DNA of 64,000 bases, taken from positions 62,001 to 126,000 of the forward strand of contig CAVEPA010000006.1 of assembly GCA_963617485.1 (NCBI GenBank). Direction: 5' to 3'. The first letter of the stretch is position 1. The number at the start of each line of letters is the position of its first letter. This document shows positions 59,813 to 64,000 of this stretch, piece after piece. The notes beneath the pieces are model-generated. The model was not told the DNA's origin. It ran no database searches and saw only the letters and a list, made by a program, of their open reading frames with translations. Both the position numbers and the translations under genes were made by a program. Source of the stretch: UBA1757 sp963617485. Its GTDB lineage: Bacteria > Bacteroidota > Bacteroidia > Bacteroidales > UBA1402.

Positions 59813-61312
59813 TTACAGTTTGAACTTGTTGATACAGTCGATGTAGGCCTCTACCGAAGCAGCGATGATATCGGTGTTGGCACCGAAGCCGTAATACATG
59901 TGGCCGTCGTATTCCACTTGCATATGCACCTTGCCCATGTCGTCGCTGCCCTTGCTGATGGCCTGGATGGTGAATTCCTTCATTTCCATGTGGCGGTCGA
60001 TGATTTTCTTGAGCGCCTTGATGGCTGCGTCGATGGGGCCGTTGCCCGAAGCGCAGGCCTCGAAATTCTCGCCCGAGATGTTCAAGCCCAGACTGGCCAC
60101 CGGCTTGACACCAACACCACTGGTTACCTGCAAATAGGCCAGCTTGATGCGATGGTTCTCCGTGCGGTCGGCTCCGGCCAGCAACATAATATCGTCATCG
60201 TTTATTTCCTTTTTCTTGTCGGCTAGTTTGAGGAACTTGTCGTAAACCGTATCGAGGGTTTCCTGCGTCAGGTTGACACCTAGACTCTGCAGACGGTTCT
60301 TCAGGGCGGCACGTCCGCTGCGGGCCGTCAGAACGATGCTGTTGTCGTCGATGCCCACATCGTGCGGGTCGATAATTTCGTAGGTGCTGACGTTCTTGAG
60401 CACGCCGTCTTGGTGTATGCCGGATGAATGCGAGAAAGCATTGCGTCCCACGATGGCCTTGTTGGGCTGCACGGGCATGTTCATCAAACTCGAAACCAGT
60501 CGGCTGCTGGCGTAAATCTGCTTGGTGTTCAAATTGGTTTCCAGATTCATGGAAGGATGACACTTCACAATCATGGCAATCTCTTCGAGTGCGGTGTTAC
60601 CGGCGCGTTCGCCTATACCGTTAAGGGTGACCTCCACTTGGCGCGCACCGTTGGTGATGCCGGCAACGGTGTTGGCCGTAGCCATGCCCAGGTCGTTGTG
60701 GCAGTGCGTGGAAATAACGGCCTTGTCGATACCATCGACGTGCTCCATCAAGTACCTGATTTTGGCCCCGTATTCTTCGGGCAGACAATAACCCGTGGTG
60801 TCGGGAATGTTCACGATGCGCGCTCCGGCCTTGATGACAGCTTCAATGACGCGAGCCAGATATTCATTGTCGGTGCGGCCGGCATCTTCGGCATAAAACT
60901 CCACTTCGTCCACAAAACGGCGGGCATACTTAACGGCGGCCACGGCGCGCTCAATAATCTCTTCCCGATTGGAATGGAACTTGTACTGAATATGTTCGTT
61001 GGAGGTGCCGATACCCGTATGGATGCGCTTGTGACGCGCGAAACGCAGGGCTTCTGCCGCCACATCGATGTCTTTTTCGTTGGCGCGGGTAAGGGCGCAG
61101 ATGGTGGGCCAGGTAACGGCCTTGGAAATCTCGATAACCGAGTTGAAGTCGCCGGGACTCGAAACGGGGAAGCCGGCTTCGATAACATCAACACCCAAGG
61201 CCTCCAGCTGTTTGGCCACTTGTATTTTCTCGATGGTGTTCAACTGGCAGCCGGGAACTTGCTCTCCATCGCGGAGCGTGGTGTCGAAAATAAATAATCT
61301 GTTGTTGCTCAT
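59813..61312 (-). CDS. leuA: 2-isopropylmalate synthase
   Basis: Commits 2-ketoisovalerate to leucine by condensing it with acetyl-CoA. The 499-residue protein has FIFDTTLRDGEQVPGCQLN at the N-terminus, the metal site CHNDLGMATANTVAGI, NGIGERAGNTALEE, and a C-terminal allosteric domain (about 370-499, ending AYIDCINKFKL), which in the family binds leucine. First structural gene of the operon leuA-leuC-leuD-(condensing enzyme)-leuB; its ATG is 8 bp after the attenuator T-tract. Confidence 0.96.
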   Translation of the reverse strand: MSNNRLFIFDTTLRDGEQVPGCQLNTIEKIQVAKQLEALGVDVIEAGFPVSSPGDFNSVIEISKAVTWPTICALTRANEKDIDVAAEALRFARHKRIHTGIGTSNEHIQYKFHSNREEIIERAVAAVKYARRFVDEVEFYAEDAGRTDNEYLARVIEAVIKAGARIVNIPDTTGYCLPEEYGAKIRYLMEHVDGIDKAVISTHCHNDLGMATANTVAGITNGARQVEVTLNGIGERAGNTALEEIAMIVKCHPSMNLETNLNTKQIYASSRLVSSLMNMPVQPNKAIVGRNAFSHSSGIHQDGVLKNVSTYEIIDPHDVGIDDNSIVLTARSGRAALKNRLQSLGVNLTQETLDTVYDKFLKLADKKKEINDDDIMLLAGADRTENHRIKLAYLQVTSGVGVKPVASLGLNISGENFEACASGNGPIDAAIKALKKIIDRHMEMKEFTIQAISKGSDDMGKVHMQVEYDGHMYYGFGANTDIIAASVEAYIDCINKFKL

Positions 61313-61320
61313 TTTATCAT

Positions 61321-61358
61321 AAAAAGAAAAGGCCTCCCGCGTGGAAGCGAAAGGCCTT
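61321..61358 (-). terminator. Attenuator terminator of the leu operon
   Basis: On the minus strand a 12-bp stem with two G-U pairs (plus arms 61347-61358 and 61329-61340), 6-nt loop, then TTCTTTTT. It ends 8 nt before the leuA ATG. Confidence 0.85.
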
Positions 61359-61404
61359 GAAATATCATTGTTGTTGGATTTCTACATACGACCATCGCTT
61401 CCAC
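61341..61404 (-). promoter_or_regulatory. Antiterminator pairing of the leu leader
   Basis: Plus-strand segments 61341-61350 and 61395-61404 are perfectly complementary (10 bp). The first segment is the loop plus top of the terminator stem, the second overlaps codons 19-22 of the leader peptide, so the two structures are mutually exclusive. Confidence 0.8.
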
Positions 61405-61459
61405 ATGCCCAAGGCAGCAGAATAATACCCGATAGCAGAATAATGGAAGTATGGTTCAT
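61382..61459 (-). CDS. Leu/Ile leader peptide of the leu operon
   Basis: A 25-codon frame (ATG at 61459, TAG at 61384-61382) beginning MNHTSIILLSGIILLPWACG. It contains four Leu and four Ile codons in two runs of Ile-Ile-Leu-Leu (codons 6-9 and 12-15). Codons 19-22 form one strand of the antiterminator, and the stop lies 23 nt before the terminator stem. The layout matches ribosome-mediated attenuation as in E. coli leu and ilv operons. Confidence 0.8.
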   Translation of the reverse strand: MNHTSIILLSGIILLPWACGSDGRM

Positions 61460-61496
61460 TTGTCGTTTTGTTTTTGCCCCTTTCGGAAAAGCGCTG

Positions 61497-61504
61497 CAAA
61501 GGAA
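61497..61504 (-). promoter_or_regulatory. leu operon promoter -7 box
   Basis: The minus strand reads TTCCTTTG, seven of eight positions of TAnnTTTG, 38 bp before the leader-peptide ATG. Confidence 0.45.
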
Positions 61505-61554
61505 AATATATTTTCGAAGTTATCAAACGATTATGCAGTAATTTTTAAAAATAT

Positions 61555-61562
61555 TACCTTTG
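61555..61562 (+). promoter_or_regulatory. pepT promoter -7 box
   Basis: TACCTTTG, a full TAnnTTTG match, 22 bp before the pepT ATG; divergent from the leu operon. Confidence 0.6.
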
Positions 61563-61584
61563 TCGTCCCAAAAAACGTAAGAGT

Positions 61585-62805
61585 ATGCAATTAATCGACC
61601 GTTTCCTGAAATACGTGCAATACGACACGCAGTCTAACGAAGAAACCGACCTGGTGCCCAGTACGCCCGGTCAGATGGCATTCGCAAAAGTTCTGGAAGA
61701 AGAACTGAAATTCATCGGTTTGCAGGATGTCAAGCTCGATGAGAACGGCTACTTGATGGCCACTTTGCCGGCCAACTGCAGCGAAAAACGTCCCGTGGTA
61801 GGCTTTATCGCCCACATGGACACCAGCCCCGACATGTCGGGCCGCAAGGTGAAGCCGCAGATTGTCAAATCGTACGACGGCAAGGATATCGTACTGAACG
61901 CCGACGAGAACATCGTCCTCACCACCAAGCAGTTTCCCGAACTTTCACAGTTCGTAGGCCAAGATATTGTATGCACCAACGGCAAAACGCTGCTGGGTGC
62001 CGACGACAAAGCCGGCATAGCCGAAATCGTGACGGCTATGGAATATCTCCTGGCCCATCCCGAAATCAAACACGGCAAAATCCGCGTAGGCTTTACGCCC
62101 GACGAAGAAATAGGCAAGGGCCCCGACCATTTCGATGTGGCCGCTTTCGGTGCCGACTGGGCCTACACCATGGACGGCGGCGATTTGGGCGAGTTGGAAT
62201 ACGAGAACTTCAATGCGGCTTCGGCCAAAGTGCAGTTCAAGGGTTGCAACGTGCATCCCGGTTATGCCAAACACAAGATGCTGAACGCTATCCGTGTGGC
62301 CGGACAATTCGCCGGTATGCTGCCGCGGCATGAAACGCCCGAACATACCGAAGGCTACGAAGGCTTCTATCATCTTATATCGATGAGCGGCACGGTAGAG
62401 GAAGCCACGCTTACCTATATTATACGCGACCACGACCGTTCTACTTTCGAACGCCGCAAGAAGGAAATGCAGCACCTGGTGAACAAAATCAATGCCGAGT
62501 TCGGCGAAGGCACGGCCACGCTGACGCTCAAGGACCAGTACTACAACATGCGCGAAAAAATCGAGCCGGACAACATGCATGTGGTGAACCTGGCCATCGC
62601 CGCTATGGAAGCCGTGGGTGTGGAATGCAAGGTGACGCCCATTCGTGGCGGTACGGACGGTGCCCGTTTATCGTTCATGGGCCTGCCTTGCCCGAATATC
62701 TTCGCAGGCGGCATGAACTTCCACGGCCGTTTCGAGTATCTGCCCATACCCTCGGCCGAGAAAGCCATGCAGACTATCCTTAAAATCTGCGAATTGGCGC
62801 GTTAA
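61585..62805 (+). CDS. pepT: Peptidase T (tripeptide aminopeptidase)
   Basis: Cytosolic di-zinc M20 exopeptidase that removes the N-terminal residue of tripeptides. The 406 residues have the metal ligands in VGFIAHMDTSPDMSG (His and the following Asp), LLGADDKAGIAEIVTAM (Asp), FTPDEEIGKG (catalytic Glu pair), TMDGGDLGEL (Asp) and the closing His in GGMNFHGRFEYLP. Length and start agree with the family. Monocistronic; convergent with the aminotransferase gene (5 bp between stops). Confidence 0.97.
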   Translation: MQLIDRFLKYVQYDTQSNEETDLVPSTPGQMAFAKVLEEELKFIGLQDVKLDENGYLMATLPANCSEKRPVVGFIAHMDTSPDMSGRKVKPQIVKSYDGKDIVLNADENIVLTTKQFPELSQFVGQDIVCTNGKTLLGADDKAGIAEIVTAMEYLLAHPEIKHGKIRVGFTPDEEIGKGPDHFDVAAFGADWAYTMDGGDLGELEYENFNAASAKVQFKGCNVHPGYAKHKMLNAIRVAGQFAGMLPRHETPEHTEGYEGFYHLISMSGTVEEATLTYIIRDHDRSTFERRKKEMQHLVNKINAEFGEGTATLTLKDQYYNMREKIEPDNMHVVNLAIAAMEAVGVECKVTPIRGGTDGARLSFMGLPCPNIFAGGMNFHGRFEYLPIPSAEKAMQTILKICELAR

Positions 62806-62810
62806 AATCG

Positions 62811-64000
62811 TTACTTAATCGGGTGGTCCTTGTAAAAGGCACCCAAACGATAGGCAAGGTCTTCGTACTGCGATTCTTTCACAAAAGAGGTGCAGATGCG
62901 GAGACCTTCTTGTTGGCTACCGGTATTTTGTAGCGATACGGTACTGATGCCGTAGAACATCAGCTCTTTCATCAGTTCGCTGCCGCTCATGCCCGGATAG
63001 CAGACGGTAAAGTAGAAACCGTCGGCCAGGGTTTCGCCCAAATCGTTGTCGTAGACAATGTAGAAACCGTTGTCGAGAAACATCTTCTTTACCACGCGGG
63101 CGCGCTCGCCGTACACCTTCACGTCTTCCAGAAAACGATAGTTGCCATCGCTGGCGGCCTTCATCATGGCAGCCATAGCGTATTGTGCCGAATGGCTCGT
63201 GCCGGAAGAGAGCGCGTACAAGACCCGGTTCACGAAGACATTGCCGAACTGTCCCACGCCGTAACGTCGTTTGAGGTCGGCATACTCGTGTTGGTAAAGG
63301 GCGGGCGAAATGGCAGCCACGCCTATGCGCTGTCCGGCGTAACTAAAGGCTTTCGAACCCGAGATGAGCAGGATGTAATGGTCGGTATATTTGGCCACCG
63401 TCGCTTGGAAGGGTGCCTGGAAAGGTGTGCCCAGGTCTTTGCGGAAGTCCATGGCAAAATAAGCCAAATCTTCCAGCACGATAACTCCGTATTTGGTAGC
63501 CAGTTCGCCGATAACCTGTAATTCGCTGTCTTGCAGGCAAAACCAGCCCGGGTTGTTGGGGTTGGAATAAATCATAGCCGAGATATTGCCCTTGGCCAGA
63601 TATGATTCCAGCTTTTCGCGCAGGGCGGCTCCTCTATAATGGTAAACGTCGAAGCTTTCGAATTTGCAGCCGAGCACTACCAGCTGCTGTTTCTGCACCG
63701 AGAAGCCCGGGTCGATGAATAGGATGGTGTCCTTTTTCTTGTCGCATTGGCTGCAAGTGAGGAACGAAGTGAAAGTGCCTTGCATAGAGCCTGTAACGGG
63801 AACGCAGTTGCTGGCGGGAACATCCACATCGATAAAGGCTTTGATAAAACGCGAAGCCTCCTCTTTGAGCTGTGGCAGTCCGTCCAGCTGCGGATAAATG
63901 GAGGCGACACCTTGCTTAAGTGCCTCGATTTCTGCATCTACGCCCACCTGTGATGGTGGCAGGCCGGGAACGCCCATTTCCATGCGGACGTATTTTTGGC
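62811..64000 (-). CDS. Aminotransferase class I/II, 5' end missing
   Basis: PLP-dependent transaminase, open at its start: the frame continues through the right edge with QKYVRMEMGVPGLPPSQ, so the true start is outside the window. At least 396 residues are present. Fold type I marks: MIYSNPNNPGWFCLQ, VLEDLAYFAMDF with the PLP-contacting Asp, and the Schiff-base lysine in LLISGSKAFSYAGQRIGV. Substrate cannot be assigned; the Bacteroidales relatives are annotated as aminotransferase class I/II. It lies convergent with pepT. Confidence 0.88.
   Translation of the reverse strand, partial: QKYVRMEMGVPGLPPSQVGVDAEIEALKQGVASIYPQLDGLPQLKEEASRFIKAFIDVDVPASNCVPVTGSMQGTFTSFLTCSQCDKKKDTILFIDPGFSVQKQQLVVLGCKFESFDVYHYRGAALREKLESYLAKGNISAMIYSNPNNPGWFCLQDSELQVIGELATKYGVIVLEDLAYFAMDFRKDLGTPFQAPFQATVAKYTDHYILLISGSKAFSYAGQRIGVAAISPALYQHEYADLKRRYGVGQFGNVFVNRVLYALSSGTSHSAQYAMAAMMKAASDGNYRFLEDVKVYGERARVVKKMFLDNGFYIVYDNDLGETLADGFYFTVCYPGMSGSELMKELMFYGISTVSLQNTGSQQEGLRICTSFVKESQYEDLAYRLGAFYKDHPIK

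Overview
The window looks like a chromosomal segment of a Bacteroidales bacterium (phylum Bacteroidota); I cannot fix the family. Evidence: fused SecDF; the type IX secretion proteins PorU and PorV with three proteins carrying T9SS-type C-terminal domains; the gene orders rplM-rpsI-rpsB-tsf and tig-clpP-clpX; Bacteroidota-only families such as DUF3822; and about twenty promoters of the Bacteroidota -7 type (TAnnTTTG) a short distance upstream of start codons. Two tRNA genes, no rRNA, no CRISPR array, no insertion sequence and no phage gene were found. Both ends cut genes: guaB at the left and a PLP aminotransferase at the right.

Layout. 1-6.8 kb (minus): guaB, recQ, clpX, clpP, tig, i.e. GTP synthesis, DNA repair and proteostasis. 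6.9-18 kb: a CAAX-type membrane protease, a family 2 glycosyltransferase coupled to secDF, an M3 peptidase lipoprotein, a small lipoprotein, tRNA-Leu, a BASS-type transporter, tRNA-Pro and typA. 18-23.6 kb: aroB, rsmD with DUF3822, an unknown exported or anchored protein, a RecD-like helicase and a lipid A-type acyltransferase. 23.6-28 kb: a fatty-acid synthesis cluster fabH-fabK-fabF-fabZ-fabG that uses FabK rather than FabI. 28-37.6 kb: a long minus-strand run, rex, FAH hydrolase, porU, porV, ispF, nitroreductase, GH28, CpXC protein. 37.7-48.7 kb: a SUI1-like factor, the rplM-rpsI-rpsB-tsf genes with structured leaders, a ROK kinase, a CotH-like secreted protein, dnaA, a cell-wall amidase and a NamZ/DUF1343 protein. 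48.8-55.2 kb (plus): an HD protein, lptD and a secreted pectate-lyase-like protein. 55.2-61.5 kb (minus): a leuA-leuC-leuD-(second condensing enzyme)-leuB operon. 61.6-64 kb: pepT and the partial aminotransferase.

Two things stand out. First, the leucine operon is preceded by what reads as a complete transcription attenuator: a 25-residue leader peptide with two Ile-Ile-Leu-Leu runs, a perfect 10-bp antiterminator pairing, and a 12-bp terminator stem with a T-tract ending 8 nt before leuA. The operon encodes two condensing enzymes, which fits joint control by leucine and isoleucine. Second, several protein-coding genes contain long perfect or near-perfect palindromes that are not terminators: a 36-bp perfect palindrome in leuC, 21-bp arms with one mismatch in aroB, three tandem palindromes in an HD-domain gene, and others in a glycosyltransferase, a ROK kinase and porU. 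Their sequences differ, so they are not copies of one repeat family; template-switch mutation or selection for RNA structure are the obvious explanations.

The genes point to an anaerobic, probably plant-polysaccharide-using commensal: pectin-active enzymes (GH28 and a pectate-lyase-like protein), T9SS for their export, the redox regulator Rex, and cell-envelope assembly (LptD, LpxL-type acyltransferase, SecDF).
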